Source: Sipunculus nudus (lineage: Eukaryota > Annelida > Sipuncula > Golfingiida > Sipunculidae). Taken from it: a stretch of DNA of 64,000 bases. Of this stretch, positions 20,730 to 33,129 are shown piece by piece; position 1 is the stretch's first letter, and each line of letters begins with the position of its first letter. Position numbers and translations under genes: made by a program. Under the pieces are notes generated by a model. The model saw nothing but the letters and a program-made list of their open reading frames with translations. It was not told the DNA's origin and did not search any database. Where the stretch lies: assembly GCA_026874595.1 (NCBI GenBank), contig CM049313.1:20719508-20783507 (forward strand), written 5' to 3'.

Positions 20730-21689
20730 GTACTCATGTGAAAATATATTTTAATATTTTCTGCTGCATACCCATTGTTGAACATCATTTTTGTCGAACA
20801 CAAAATAACCATTGTGTTACCTTGTTTATAATCCGTTTGATCCCCTCATGTCCACCTGTTTTTTGCTATGAAAATTTTTATTTGTTACATTTCAAGGGAA
20901 ACAATTATAGTGTAGAGGAGAGAATTACAGAACCTAATTTTCAACTAGATAACTTAATTCTTACCTTATTCCTTATTTGAGTAACAGAATTTTCTGAAAA
21001 TATGAGAAATCAGTCTACATTTTACAACATATCAGACCCACTTATGGCGGTCAAGGTCATTGGTCACATGCAAAAACAGCCTCAACTGACAGCTGCTGAT
21101 TGGATGATCTCATGTAAACACTCTAAAAAATATAACCAGGTACAACAAAGTTGGCTACTTATGGAGGGACACACAATATCTGCCAGATCATGATAAAGAG
21201 ACTAAAATGTTGTGAAACATGAACAGGGGATTTATTGTAAAATTCATAACTGCCATATTAGGTTGTCACTTCCATATGTTGTTTACTTTGGAAATATTGA
21301 AAAATATAAACTTTTAAGTAAATCATCTACAAAAAAACAGGTAGACAGCAAGTGGTGAAATGGACTATAGTACTATATACATCTGTTGTAGATATAATGT
21401 ATAGTACACAGATACCTAAATAAAGATGTTTGAACAAAGAACACTGATTTAAGAGACACAGATGCCTAACATAAAACATTAAGACAAAATATGAAAAACA
21501 AAGTGGTATATCTGACATAGTGGTACCTTACCAAAGACCTAAATAAGACCTGGACCAGTTCACCTGAATCATTTGTATTCATACGAATTTAACGTATTAT
21601 CAAAAATCTAAAGTTTTTCTTCATGCACCCCCCTTTCGTTATCACATCATAAATTTTTGACTGAAAAGAATTCTGTCTGATCTACTTTG

Positions 21690-22505
21690 TTTTCAATACA
21701 TCATCCAACTGTTGTCCATACTTTACAGTGAAAATCTTATCTTTATGATCTTTGACAAATACCTTTCCATTCCATGTCTATGCATCTTTTAATCTTTTAT
21801 CATTTTTCACTCTGTTGTTAAGCTCTTGCATTTCCACACACGTCATCCATTATTGCAACTCCAATATTTTTTAGTCTCTTTCTGGCTTTCATTACCTTTA
21901 GTTTATCTTCTCTAGAGATGAATTTAACAATGATACCTCTATTAAAGTCTTTCCGGCGAGACCCTACCCTGTGTGCCACATCAATGGTATCTGGTTTTAT
22001 TGTGACATTCAACTTGCTCTGAAATGGGGAGAGAGCAACCTGTTTTGTATCTTCTTGTGTTCCCTGGTGAGTGACACGTACTATTCTAATGTTTGAACTT
22101 CTTGAATATTGTTCATTTTCCACAGCATGAACCCTGGCCTCTGTTGCTCGCTGGTAAGCCATTTCACATTCACCAATTAAAACAGTATTAGCCTTCTTCA
22201 AGCTCTGTATTTCTTTCTCTAGCTCATTAATTTTTCTTTCCAGAGGCTTGACACATTTGTCTCTAATTGAATCTTCTATCTCTGCTAGAATAGAGTTTTT
22301 GATATCTACTATCAGATCTTTCTTGAAACCTTCTTATATTTCTAGTAACCTATTCTCTGTTATACTGCCCTGGCTCTCCTCTGGGCCAGAATCACCAGAC
22401 TCAGCTGACAACACCTACTTAATTTTTTTGAGATAACATTGGTGAATCTGAGGAAGAAGAACTTGACAAAACTGATCTATATCTCTTTGTATCTTCTCTT
22501 GACAT
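21690..22505 (-). pseudogene. LINE 1 ORF1 (L1 ORF1p-like RNA-binding protein), broken
   Basis: Translation from the ATG at 22505 starts MSREDTKRYRS and then a serine run, with an in-frame stop about 30 codons in. Further on a coiled-coil stretch (ERKINELEKEIQSLKKAN) leads into the open segment 21818-22201. That segment carries YSRSSNIRI, a DVAHRVG motif and GIIVKF, typical of the RRM/C-terminal region of L1 ORF1 proteins. A final piece near 21690-21800 (TWNGKVFVKD..KYGQQLDD) matches the end of the C-terminal domain after another stop. The protein family trimerises and binds element RNA as a chaperone. This copy cannot encode an intact protein. Confidence 0.8.
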
Positions 22506-22929
22506 ATTATATCCTATTATCACATTAATTTAATTTCACCTGTGAACTGGTCCAAGATTGTTTACATTTTATTTAAACATGTTAACCATAGTACACACAA
22601 ATACAGAGGCACCACACATGACACTGGCGTGCACTAGCTGGCCTCCTGTGCCCGCTGAAGCGTTGAGGCACCTATTGTGATTTAGCCACTTCCCGGCCAA
22701 AGAGCTGGTAAATACCCCTTCCCTGCAAATCAGAAATCAATTTAAATGGTATTAAAAACTACAAAATGGCATTATCTTCAGATTCCAAACTCTCACGGCT
22801 TATAAATCAGATGATTATCAGTTCCTATGCAAATTTTTGTGGAAATACACTGTCTCTAATCTGTTTAAAACACCATGAATTTCTCCCTACACTTTCCCAT
22901 GACCTGCCTGCTCAAGTGCACACCAAGAC

Positions 22930-24790
22930 TTCCACGTGAACATCTGTTAACAGGGCACAAATCGTACAGACTGGACCTAAAATGTTCATTCTTGACACAG
23001 AAATGGAAACAGGGAAACCTGAAATAAGGTCTCTGTTACCCATATCCTTTGAGCTCTTGGGCTCCCAATTACCCCTAAGAATAATGGAAAATTTGATAGA
23101 AACAAACTACAACATCTCAATAACTACAACATTGATGGTCATGATTTTTTGGCAAACATATTGATCAAGAGGTGTTCCATCAGTTGCTGCAGACTGGTGG
23201 CGCCACCTATATTTTTTTTTCAAATTTTTACATTTTTTTACAGCTCAGAATAATGGACAATTTGATACAAAAGCTGAAGTATCTGAACAACTAATGCAGA
23301 GATAACCATAATTGTTTGCATGGATATTGGTCATGGAGTGTTTCATCAGGTTCTGCAGACTTGTGGCACCACCTGTATTTGTTCGTTTTTTTACGATTTT
23401 TTCTCTCTATTTTTTGAGACCTTAAAAGATATGAACATCTGTTAACAGGGCACAAATCATAACAACTGGACCTAGAATCTTCATTCTTGACACACAGGGA
23501 GACCCATGGAATGTCTCCATGGAAACCTGAAATAAGGTCTCTGTTACCCATATCCTTTAAGCTGTATGGCTCCAAAATACCCCCCAGAATAATGAAAAAT
23601 TTGATACAACTGCATTATCTCAATAACTACAACACTGATGGTCATGATTTTTGGCATACATATTGATCATTAGGTGTGTCATCAGTTTCTGCAAACTGGG
23701 TGTGCCACCTCTATTTTTTTCAAATTTTTGCGAATTTTTTTTCTCTATTTCTGAGACCTTTTAAAATGTGAACCACAAAGCACAAATCGTAAAGACTGGA
23801 TATAGAATCTTCATTCTTGACACACTGAGAGACTTATAAAAAGTATCCACGGAAACCAGAAATTAGGTCTCTGTTTCCTATATCCTTCAAGCTATAGGCT
23901 CTGAAGTATCCCTCAGAATAAGGGACAATTTGATACAAAAGCTGAAGTATCTGAACAACTAATACAGAGATCACAATGATTCTTTGCATGGATATTGATT
24001 ATGGAGTGTTTCATCAGTTTCTGCAGACTGGTGGTGCCACCTATATTTTATTAAATTTTTCTAATTTTTTTCTCTATTTTTGAGACCTTTAAGGATGCTG
24101 TCATCTGTTAACGTGGCACAAATTGTAACAACTTGACCTAGAATCTTCATTCTTGTCATGCAAGGAGGCCCATGAAAAGTGCCTGTGGAAACCTGAAATT
24201 AGGTCTCTGTTATCCAAATCCTTCAAGCTATAGGACTCCGAAGTATACCTCAGAATAATGGACAATATGATACAAAAGCTGAACTATCTGAACAACTTAT
24301 ACAGAGATCACCATGGTTCTTTGCATGGATATTGATTATGGAGTGTTTCATCAGTTTCTGCAGACTGGTGGTGCCACCTATATTTTATTAAATTTTTCTA
24401 TTTTTTTCTCTATTTTTGAGACCTTTAAGGATGCTGTCATCTGTTAACGTGGCACAAATTGTAACAACTTGACCTAGAATCTTCATTCTTTTCATGCAAG
24501 GAGGCCCATGAAAAGTGCCTGTGGAAACCTGAAATTAGGTCTCTGTTACCCAAATCCTTCAAGCTATAGGACTCCGAAGTATACCTCAGAATAATGGAAA
24601 ATTTGATACAAAAGCTGAAGTATCTGAACAACTAATGCAGAGATCACCATGATTCTTCGCATGGATATTGACCATTAAGTGTTTTTATTAGTTTCTGCAG
24701 ACTGGTGGCGCCACCTGTATTTTTCTTAAAGTTTACGCATTTTTTCTCTATTTTTGAGATATATAAATGCAGACACAATCTTGGCCTGTT
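22930..24790. repeat. Tandem array with a 336-bp period, about five units
   Basis: The anchor 'ggcacaaat' occurs at about 22954, 23449, 24115 and 24451, with a degraded copy at 23779. Intervals are 495, 330, 336 and 336 bp. Each unit also carries 'gacctagaatcttcattctt', 'gaaatnaggtctctgtta' and 'ctgcagactggtggcgccac'. The two copies beginning near 24100 and 24440 are nearly identical and the outer ones are diverged. The longer first interval holds a partial extra unit. No protein is encoded. Confidence 0.9.
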
Positions 24791-24859
24791 AGTTAATCTG
24801 TTTGATGCTTCAGTTAAATGGGTATATACTACCATTCAGATGATAAAATTTCCTTTTGT

Positions 24860-24910
24860 GAATCTCTTTCAAGTCAGCTGAGCGTCATGACCCATGGGTC
24901 ACTTGTTTTT
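24860..24910. repeat. Repeat-family terminus with a hairpin
   Basis: 'aagtcagctgagcgtcatga' followed by 'cccatgggtcacttgttttt' ends the array. The inner part 'gtcatgaccc/atgggtcac' is self-complementary. The same terminus occurs at 46866-46912, so this is a conserved element end and not chance. Confidence 0.65.
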
Positions 24911-26100
24911 TTTCAGTGACTGACGCAATGTGGAGTCAATAGATTGCCCCTGAAGTTAACTGTGATTAAAACACTCCATACACAACTGTGAGATTTAACA
25001 TATATGTCCATTGATTAATTTCAGTACATCTCTGTGTATTGTATATTTGACCACTGAAAAACATTACTGTTCCCTTCTCAGCATTATTTTGCGCCAAGGA
25101 AGTGGAAATATGAACATAATATTACACAAGCCTAAAGCGTTATACAGGACTGCCACCAAATGCAAGATGTCTACCAGACTGTTAATGCTTCAATTATTTC
25201 TAGACAATGTTGCAGGTGTCTATTTTATTGTGCGCTGTTGACATTCTGTTTCGTGTTAGGCTCAAGCCCTGATCGTCAATTGCGATGGCGTGTAGAGACA
25301 CAGCGCTCGGCGTAATCCGTACTGGGTGAACCCTGGCGTGTAAAGACACGGCGATCATGCTAATCTGGAATTTTCTGGGCTGTTCTCGCTCTGTGAGCGC
25401 GTGATTTGTATTGTTCTTTGGGCACGTGTGTATTATGTACTGTGTTGTTCTTTGGATTGTTCGTGAAATAAAAGTTTCTAGCCTTTGGCGTGACAGGCTG
25501 TAAATTAGGGGCTGTGTTTAGAGTCCTGGGAGGAGAGAGAAATATTCGGAAGCGTGTCAGTTTGTGGACCTTTCCGATAATTGCAGCAGTTATATTATTC
25601 TTTGAAATTTGTAACGGATTTTATATAGTCTTCAGTTTTCCTATGGGATTACTACCAGAATTTCACTTTTGGATTACAACAGATTGTTTTTGGTATTTCA
25701 TTGGACTAAGGGCTAGATTTTCTTAACTGTCCACTTTTATGTATTTTTATGTCGCCAGCATGTTTTTCAAATCCAGTAGTGGATTTCACTTCAGGGCCTG
25801 TACCGTTGGATAGATCGTCATCTGAGCTTGCTGTGCGTATGTAACATGACCAAATTGCACTCATCACTGTCCTTGTTCATGAATGGAACACTTAAAAATA
25901 TCGACTGATTTTTAAAGAAATGCTATGTCGCCAAAGCAATCCTTTATTTTCAATCGAGTAGCAAGATCGTGTAAAAAGAGTATGGTGAGTAATTAGCTTT
26001 GTTAAGCCAGGCAATACACGCTCATGATTGTAAAAAAGATATCAAGGCACACCTTGCATAATTACCTTCGAAAAGAAAATCGAAAAAAATGTCTCCAGAG
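24910..26100. other. No gene seen; short 50-bp imperfect duplication
   Basis: The only structure noticed is a two-fold repeat near 25285-25370: 'tggcgtgtagagacacagcg' and 'tggcgtgtaaagacacggcg', each followed by a 'taatc' block. The two open frames of 76-78 codons have no recognisable similarity. Confidence 0.45.
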
Positions 26101-26104
26101 CCAT

Positions 26105-29100
26105 GTGTTCTCCTTTACAAAACAAAATGCTATACATAGAAATAGCTAAAACATCACTTATCATATGGCGTATCATTGTTTATTAATTACCGGGTACCAT
26201 GGTCTGTGTTGACGACAATTATTTCTGTATGCTTCTGATTTTATTACGTATATGACAAATCAAATTCTGATACAGAGATAGATGGGATAAGGAAGTGATC
26301 TCCTTTACGTCCAGTTCCTGAGATACCATAGTACCGGCAGACTGTTAACACATACTGCTATATTGCTAGCTTACTGGTAACCCCTGTGTGATAAATTTAG
26401 TAGCCCAAAGCACAAAATTAGTACTTTTATTTATTTTTACTTTTCGTTTGCATCTTTTGTATTTATTTTTAAACCAAAGTAAGAACATCTAACTCATAGG
26501 TCATTCCTTGAATGTGGTATTAAAGAGCTGTAAAGGAGTTCACAGTGTGTGTAAAGGAGACCACTGCACTAAATCTTTATCTTTTAAGGGCTACCTTCTT
26601 TTGATGAAGTGTGCTGGATTGTTTCAGATAAGAGTTATAAGTAATCTTCAGATGCTTATAAACTGATTTAACTATTTTGTTTAATGAAAAATACATATTC
26701 TTTCACCAAGGGGTGCCAATATTCAATTTGCCAATAATTTTCTAAATGACAGAATTAAAGCAAAGACATAATGAGGCATAAATTCCTCGTTACAAGGATA
26801 AAAGCAAACCATATCTTGCAAATAATACATGAGAAAGCAAACTATTTTTCACAACATCTAAATCTAGCTGAGATTGATCAGGGTCAGATGTCACATGCAC
26901 AATGCTAATAAATTTAAAAGCTGCTGATTTATTGTTCTGGTACAGTGTTCTGAATATTCTTGATAAAATGTATCAAAGTGAAGTTGCCAATTGGTCATTA
27001 GCCCCAAAGAACTCGGATGGATGTTAAATGTAAATGTAGGTCCTATCTGACGTCTATTAAGCAGAGATAATGTCGTGTATATCTTTATGAAAAATAGGCC
27101 AGAAAACGCCGATCTCAATACAAAAAGGCTGTTCGTTTTGTTTATATCGTTTTGTTTATATCCACATGTTTATAATACGTGGGGACCGCAAAGGTAATCT
27201 TTATACATGCAACAAGGACTTCTGGTGGCAAGTCAGATGAACCAGTGCCATTGAAAAGGGCTTTTTGCGACTATAGTGACCTTTCAGATTCCGCACATGT
27301 GGAACCAACAATGTAAGGAAACAAGGTTATTTTTAATTGTCAACAATGGCGCATGTGCCCTGTTTACAAAGAGCTTGTAGATAAACATAATTATTAAGAA
27401 TTTTTCGTAACAGGAATATTATACAATACATTAATTTTGTATGTGGAGTAAGCAATACATCATTATACCTCTCTACTTTCCTTTTATTTAATATTTATTT
27501 ATATCTGTGTTTCTATATAATTAAAGGTGCCGATTCACCTACCTTTTGGAAAAGAATTTATGTGATCGCTGGCTTCCCCTGTATATATAAATGATCTAAG
27601 GGTAATTTTTTTGGTGAAGGTTCTTATAAGGCCTTCGTGAAGAATGAACGAATTTGTTTATCAACAACATGTTTGTAAACACAGCAATGTTGAAAACATT
27701 AACAACATGTAACATGTATATGCCGAGGTAGATAGGTCACTTTTTGCAAAATGCTAACTGCAAAGCTCTGGCTTATTTCTGACTTGATGCCAGATGCCAA
27801 TGTTGAATTTGTTTTTATTATTTTGACAGCCCCCACCCCCATATTATAAACACGTTAATAAAAACAAAACAAGCAGCCTGTATGTGGTGATATCCATGTT
27901 TGCTGGCCTATTTTTATATGCTCTAAGGGAATCCCTTAATAATGGTCAGGTAGGTGATTGCCACCTTTAAAAGGAAAAGCTATGTCTGTGATAAAATATA
28001 TTTTTTTTGGGGGGGGGGGGGGGGCTCATTTTACACGTATTAAAATTTTCCCCACACACTTTCGACATGCTTTCTATGCCTTTTTAAAATTACATATGCA
28101 TACATGTAAAAGCATGTTTTCAGTATATATTTTCTTTTAACATCCTTCAGCAAATGTAGTCTATATGCAATTTTGCCATCCCGCAGCCCCCACACAACTT
28201 TATATAATAATATTTGTTAATTCTTTGAATATTTTTCAGGAACTTGAACCTCTGTAACCCACACAGGCACACAATTTGATTTACTTCATATCGATCTGAT
28301 ATCATTGCTCTAATTATAACCTTGTATATAACAATGTTTGCATTTTCAGTCACTCTATTCTTATTGTTTAGGCCTTCTATATACTTACTGTACAAACACA
28401 ATGAAGGAGAGATATACCGGTCCTATTATCTAATCCCCAAGTTAACTGCAAAAAATTACTTTTTATTTTATTTGTAATAATGTGACCGGCACAGGTTTAT
28501 AAAGTTGGCTCCATATGCGCAACATGACATTATATAAAAGACATATTTAGTCATTATAACACATAAGATTCCACATTATCCAATTTTTCTGCGGGTGTTC
28601 TCTTTTACATTGAATATCTTTTCATATACCGTATCTTGCTGCCACACATACCAATCTCTTTATCTATCTTCCTGTCCTACCTCTTTATCTATCTTCCTGT
28701 CTATTCTTCTAAAGCTACAGCATTTTGTGTTTCCAGTTTACTTTTTAAAAGTGATTAAACATTGTTCATTCAAGACGAGCATTTTATATTTTTCGAGATC
28801 ATGAATATTTCCCATCTCAAAGAAAAAACATAATTGATCATATATAGTTCTCAGATTCGCACAATATGTCTGTGGGTGAATTAGATCTCACTAATCGCTG
28901 CATGTTTATTAGGTATACTGAGAAACATGTCTGCAATAGATTTGTTCCTTCTTAATAAGTAGTTATCTGGTTATGATTTCGGTGTTCTCCTTTACATGCA
29001 ATTGTCTGAATATAGTATCTCGCCATCCCACTTATTTGTATTATCAGTTTAAGATTCAGGGTCATACAGAAAGAGGGTAGTTTCCTTTAATCTATTTGTG

Positions 29101-29723
29101 GTAAGTTTGGGTAATTGTTCTTATTTCTATTATTCCGAACCATCATTGGTTATTAAATTTAAGATGAACGATCAAATAGATCTAGTTCTATTGGCCATAT
29201 AGATTTAGTTCAATTTGCTATTACTGGTGGTACTGGTAAATGCATCGTAACACAAATGCCTATATCGAGTATTTAAAATAAAACATTCCTTCAACAAGTG
29301 TTTGTTGTCCTATTTAGTATTTCAAATACATAAACATTTGTATACCTTCCTTGTGTTCTCCTTTACATCGACAACCTCTGTTTTGATGCCACATGTGGAA
29401 TATTTTTTCTGCCTTCTGGCTCATAGAGTGAATTAATTTGGGGAAAATGAGATATTGTCTCATTGATAAAAGGCAAGGACCAGCCGAGGTCTTACTTTCC
29501 AATGTTCCACATTAATCAGTAATACATGTTTTATCCGAGAAAGACAACCTTTATTTTTCATATGCTTTACTGACACACCTTTATATAAACACCAAATAGT
29601 GCCATAACGTTTATTTCCTCGATACATGATTTTCTGTACAGTGCCGGAGGTACTGCAGAATCATGGAGCATTTTTATTTGGAGACATTTCACTTGCTTCA
29701 GTAAAAAAGGTAAAGGAGATCAC
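26105..29723. repeat. Cluster of eight CTCCTTTAC-type motifs
   Basis: Forward copies of gtgttctcctttac or close variants lie at 26105, 26295, 28595, 28982 and 29353. Inverse copies (gtaaaggag..) lie at 26530, 26551 and 29710. The pair 26295 (GTGATCTCCTTTAC) and 29710 (GTAAAGGAGATCAC) is a perfect 14-bp inverted repeat. Three forward copies are followed about 25-45 bp later by 'gccaccac/gccatcccac'-like blocks. Otherwise the stretch is AT-rich with no gene, plus a 16-G run at 28009-28024. Confidence 0.6.
27185..27385. repeat. Dispersed repeat related to 61080-61270
   Basis: Shared blocks in the same order are 'cttctggtggcaagtcaga' / 'atctggtggcaagtcaga', 'ttcgcacatgtggaacc' / 'ttccgcacatgtggaacc', and a later 'ggcgcat'. 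The second copy lies in intron 2 of the UNC93-like gene. This is an interspersed element of unknown class. Confidence 0.65.
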
Positions 29724-29769
29724 ACACTAAATGCATACCTTATTTTGCTCATATGATAAAAGTCTGCAA

Positions 29770-30245
29770 CACCAATGTTCGAGTGCAAGTCCGAGTCAAG
29801 AACACTCGTGTCGAAGAGCAATTCCGAGTCCTTGAGTCGATTTTAAGTCCACCTTTTCTAGTGCATATAATTTGGAACCCGAGTCTAAGTTCGAGACCAA
29901 ATCCAAAACAAATTTATATCCTTAAAAGCAATTGAAAACGAGAATTTCATTTCATCATGTAAATGTTTTAGTAAGTTTTTCACATGCTTTTTATTATGGT
30001 TGATTTCATTGATTACTCCCAATGAAGAGCTAAAGCTTTGAATATACAGTGATATCATTTTGTTATATTCTGTTATTAGCTCGCACATGTATGTAAAGAA
30101 GTCTTTGTTGGTTTTTTTAATTGTCCCGAGATGAACTCGGCCTTATTTCTTGAATCCAGATTCGAATTCAGGACACTCGAGTCCAAGTCCGAGTCCGACT
30201 CCCTATGAAAGTGGACTCGAGTCCGGATTCGACTCCAAGTCCTAC
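29770..30245. repeat. Degenerate (CGAGTCC)n low-complexity repeats
   Basis: Two clusters (29770-29905 and 30160-30245) consist of variants of 'cgagtccaagtccgagtc'. They are separated by ordinary AT-rich sequence. No coding is implied. Confidence 0.65.
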
Positions 30246-30249
30246 ATCA

Positions 30250-32035
30250 CTGCCGCAGAGAGCCACATGTGCTTGGGACTGTTGGCTTTACAGACATGGC
30301 CCATTTGCTACCATTGCGCATTGACCGGCACAACGCCCAATGAACATCCACTCGTCTTACCATGATGCACAGAATGATCGATGTATGTAATGTGTGCGGT
30401 AGCAATAACATTCGAGGGATAGTAAAAAAGTATGAGTCGAGGCAAGTTGCAGTGGAAGTCATCTGCTTTCTTGCGCTCGCGTTGTTTGCTACCATCGACA
30501 TATTTCAAGTCTTTATTGCTCAGTTCAGTAACACTATGAAGTTAGACTTACATATTGCTTCTACAAAATGTTATCATTAAAAATAAACCTTTACTGTATA
30601 CATATTTGCCCACATTTTCATACTTTTGTCCACAGGAGAAACTGGTTTAAACTCAATCTAAAATGCTGAGAAAGTGGCGTCTCATGTGTCAAATTACACA
30701 ACTATGAGTCCTGCGGACAAACGAACATGCGTTAAAACATTACTTTGCTCCTGGATGTAACTAAACAGCTTTCAGAGAGCGCACAATCTGACAAGGCATG
30801 GATTTGCCAAGATAATTCCCCACAATTTATGATCAGTTACTTCTATTCCCATTACCTATCGGAGTAGGTACTACTGTTATTGGCTTTTCAATAGGTCCAA
30901 GATTCTCCGCAAACTTTTTTTTAATTCCATCTAGCCGTCATGATGTATGTTAACACAAGTTTGATGACACATGCATTACCAGTATGTCCATTGTTTGCAT
31001 GTTATTCAATTGTGTGTACTGTAACACGCCTTTCTTAAGCAAATAGAAGAACAACAACAATAACTGGTGGTCATTGATGGTTGCTGGTGATTGCACGTAT
31101 TCATTCGACATGGGACCATAACGATTATACTTTAGGTTTTGATATATAGACAGCACAATAACACAACATGTGAACAACGTGTGAAATGATCAATGAATTT
31201 GGTGAGTTACGGGTGGCAAATGAAAGGAAATACACTGTATATACTTGTTATGTACTTTACAAATAAAGGGAACAAATTTTAGTATACATATGAGAAAAAT
31301 ATATAATTTAAATCACACGAGGTTTATTTTAACTCAAGCTAGCATTCAATCCTTTATAAACCAGTCCGAAATTTGAAACGCTGCTTTTTCCTATGCAATA
31401 GGTGGGCCAATGCGACTGGCCTTAGGAATGATTAAAATGATGTGTATTTGCTGAGGTTCTTTCCCGTGTTTGATTGCCTTGCATCACACCGTACAAAACG
31501 ATGGCGACGTCGTTAGCAATCGTTAAGGTATTTTTATCTGTTATTTTACCCTTAGTTCACTTATTTATAAACATTTGTTTTATATGGATTGTACAAATAG
31601 TTATTATAATTAATCGCAGCACTCCCCATGGATTAGATGGTTGCGTTCGATAGTTTTTTTTGGTGATGCACTGTCTTAACTATTTCTAAATATGTTTAAG
31701 CAAATCTCAATTATATAGAGCTTCTGGAGAATCATATTGCTTACATGGTTTAGTTTCTTTCCTTGGATTTAAAGAAAGAAAATTTGGCAAATGAAGCCAT
31801 TAATATGTATTTTTCATTTTGCTATATGCAGACAAACATTGCATTAAAGTGTCTATTCATTTAGTGCCTATACTTTGTTGCCAAGCCATTAAACAAACAA
31901 GAGTAAAATTCCAATACACAATAAGTGAAACAAAAACATTTTATATTCACATGGACTCCACCACAGGGAAAGAAAATAGATTGTAAATGCATTCGCCTAA
32001 ATAAGGAAAGGGACTCTTAGAATGCCTGAAGATAA
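30250..32035. other. No gene or element recognised
   Basis: Short frames at 30247-30508 (minus) and 30362-30580 (plus) overlap one another and have no family resemblance. No splice-flanked exon, tRNA or repeat was seen. The right edge is where similarity to the UNC93 locus begins. Confidence 0.5.
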
Positions 32036-32183
32036 CTCCCGTACACACACACACCTGATGTTACTTATATTCTTTTATTGTATACATGAAAAAGTTGAGT
32101 ATAAAATAATGTCCGTAAAGACAAATCTTATTTCTTTTTAAATCACCCAGAATTGAATTAATAGTGCGACACCGAAGTGGAAA

Positions 32184-32778
32184 ATGTTGCAAGACAACAA
32201 AGAGAGGAAAGATGCATGCTCTTATTAGTACCGTACCCTAGGACAGGGGGAGTCATCAGTAAACAGTCCCTTCATTTCACAACAGGGGGAGCCGTTACCA
32301 TCTACGGATAGTTCTCCTCGACAGGGGGTTTCTCTTTTTAACGTCAGCATCCAAGATCCATAGGAAGTCACGGATCATCCGACCGGACAATTATAGCTGG
32401 TTTCTATGTCTTATTTCTTCATATTTGCTGCCTATGGCAATTTAGAGAGTTTTCAGAGAACCATGAACGCCAGAGGCAACACGGGAATTATTGCAACCGT
32501 TACCCTTTACGGCAGCATGTTTTCGGGGTTTGTGGCACCAATCATTCTGCGCAAACTAACCGTGAAATGTTCATTAAATCTTGCTAGGTTTTGTGCAATT
32601 ACTTTTTTTTTTTATCAGGGAACGTCTATTCAGTATGGTAGGTCGTACTGCCACTGTTATGTCTTCTAGGTTGGGCGACTGGACTGGTTTGGACTGCACA
32701 AGGATATTTTTTTTTTCAAAAGTTTTGCCTTCGAGCATGCTCGTCAGAAAAAAAAGAAATAAAACTTTAGCCATATTT
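32184..32778 (+). pseudogene. UNC93-like pseudogene, 5' part of exon 1
   Basis: Colinear with the intact gene from its start codon (ATG at 32184, aligned to 58553). A stop codon occurs at 32226-32228, only 14 codons in. The region around 32406-32575 still reads as family sequence, with 'MSYFFIFAAYGNLESFQRTM', a glycine-rich 'GNTGIIATVTLYG' segment and 'APIILRKLTVKC', matching transmembrane helices 1-3 of the intact protein. Frameshifts follow around 32590-32760. Nucleotide similarity ends near 32778 at 'ttagccatatttaatg', where the LINE 2 segment begins. The upstream 'cacccag' at 32144-32150 matches the putative acceptor of the intact gene. This copy cannot make a transporter. Confidence 0.92.
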
Positions 32779-33019
32779 AATGAACAGTGTTTATTATTTG
32801 AGCAATACAACAACGCAAATTGCGGAACAAATTTTTTTTTGATTACAACACAATATTACACTTGCTTAAAACAATTTCTCAAAGATACACATAACATCGA
32901 GCAAACAATATACGCCACAAATAACAAATATTAATACAACTATCAGGCAAAAAAAAAAAATAAATAAATGGTGTGTAACAACGGTAACTTATAAACTTAT
33001 ATGAACCAGCCGTTCTGTA

Positions 33020-33071
<52 letters not shown>

Positions 33072-33075
<4 letters not shown>

Positions 33076-33104
33076 GGTTGGGTTAGGGTTAAGGGTTTAG
33101 GGTT
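33072..33104. repeat. Telomere-like TTAGGG repeats inside an (AT)n tract
   Basis: Five imperfect units (TTAGGG, TTGGG, TTAGGG, TTAAGGG, TTTAGGG) lie between (AT)n at about 33022-33071 and (AT)n at 33105-33124. This is an interstitial telomere-like sequence located at the 3' tail of LINE 2. Confidence 0.9.
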
Positions 33105-33129
33105 ATATATATATATATATATATGAAAA

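Larger units (their letters stand above)
16860..22510 (-). mobile_element. LINE 1: degenerate L1/Tx1-like retrotransposon
   Basis: Reading on the minus strand, the order is ORF1 (coiled coil plus RNA-binding domain), an AP-type endonuclease, reverse transcriptase, and a C-terminal region. This is the arrangement of L1-superfamily LINEs. The length of about 5.6 kb suggests a nearly full-length insertion. Every ORF has stops or frameshifts, so it is inactive. The 5' end is set just upstream of the ORF1 start at 22505. The 3' end near 16860 is where protein similarity fades. No target-site duplication was identified. Confidence 0.9.

Noticed and set aside
22930-24790. CRISPR-like array
   Set aside because: The repeat units are 336 bp and adjacent without unique spacers, in animal DNA with no cas genes.
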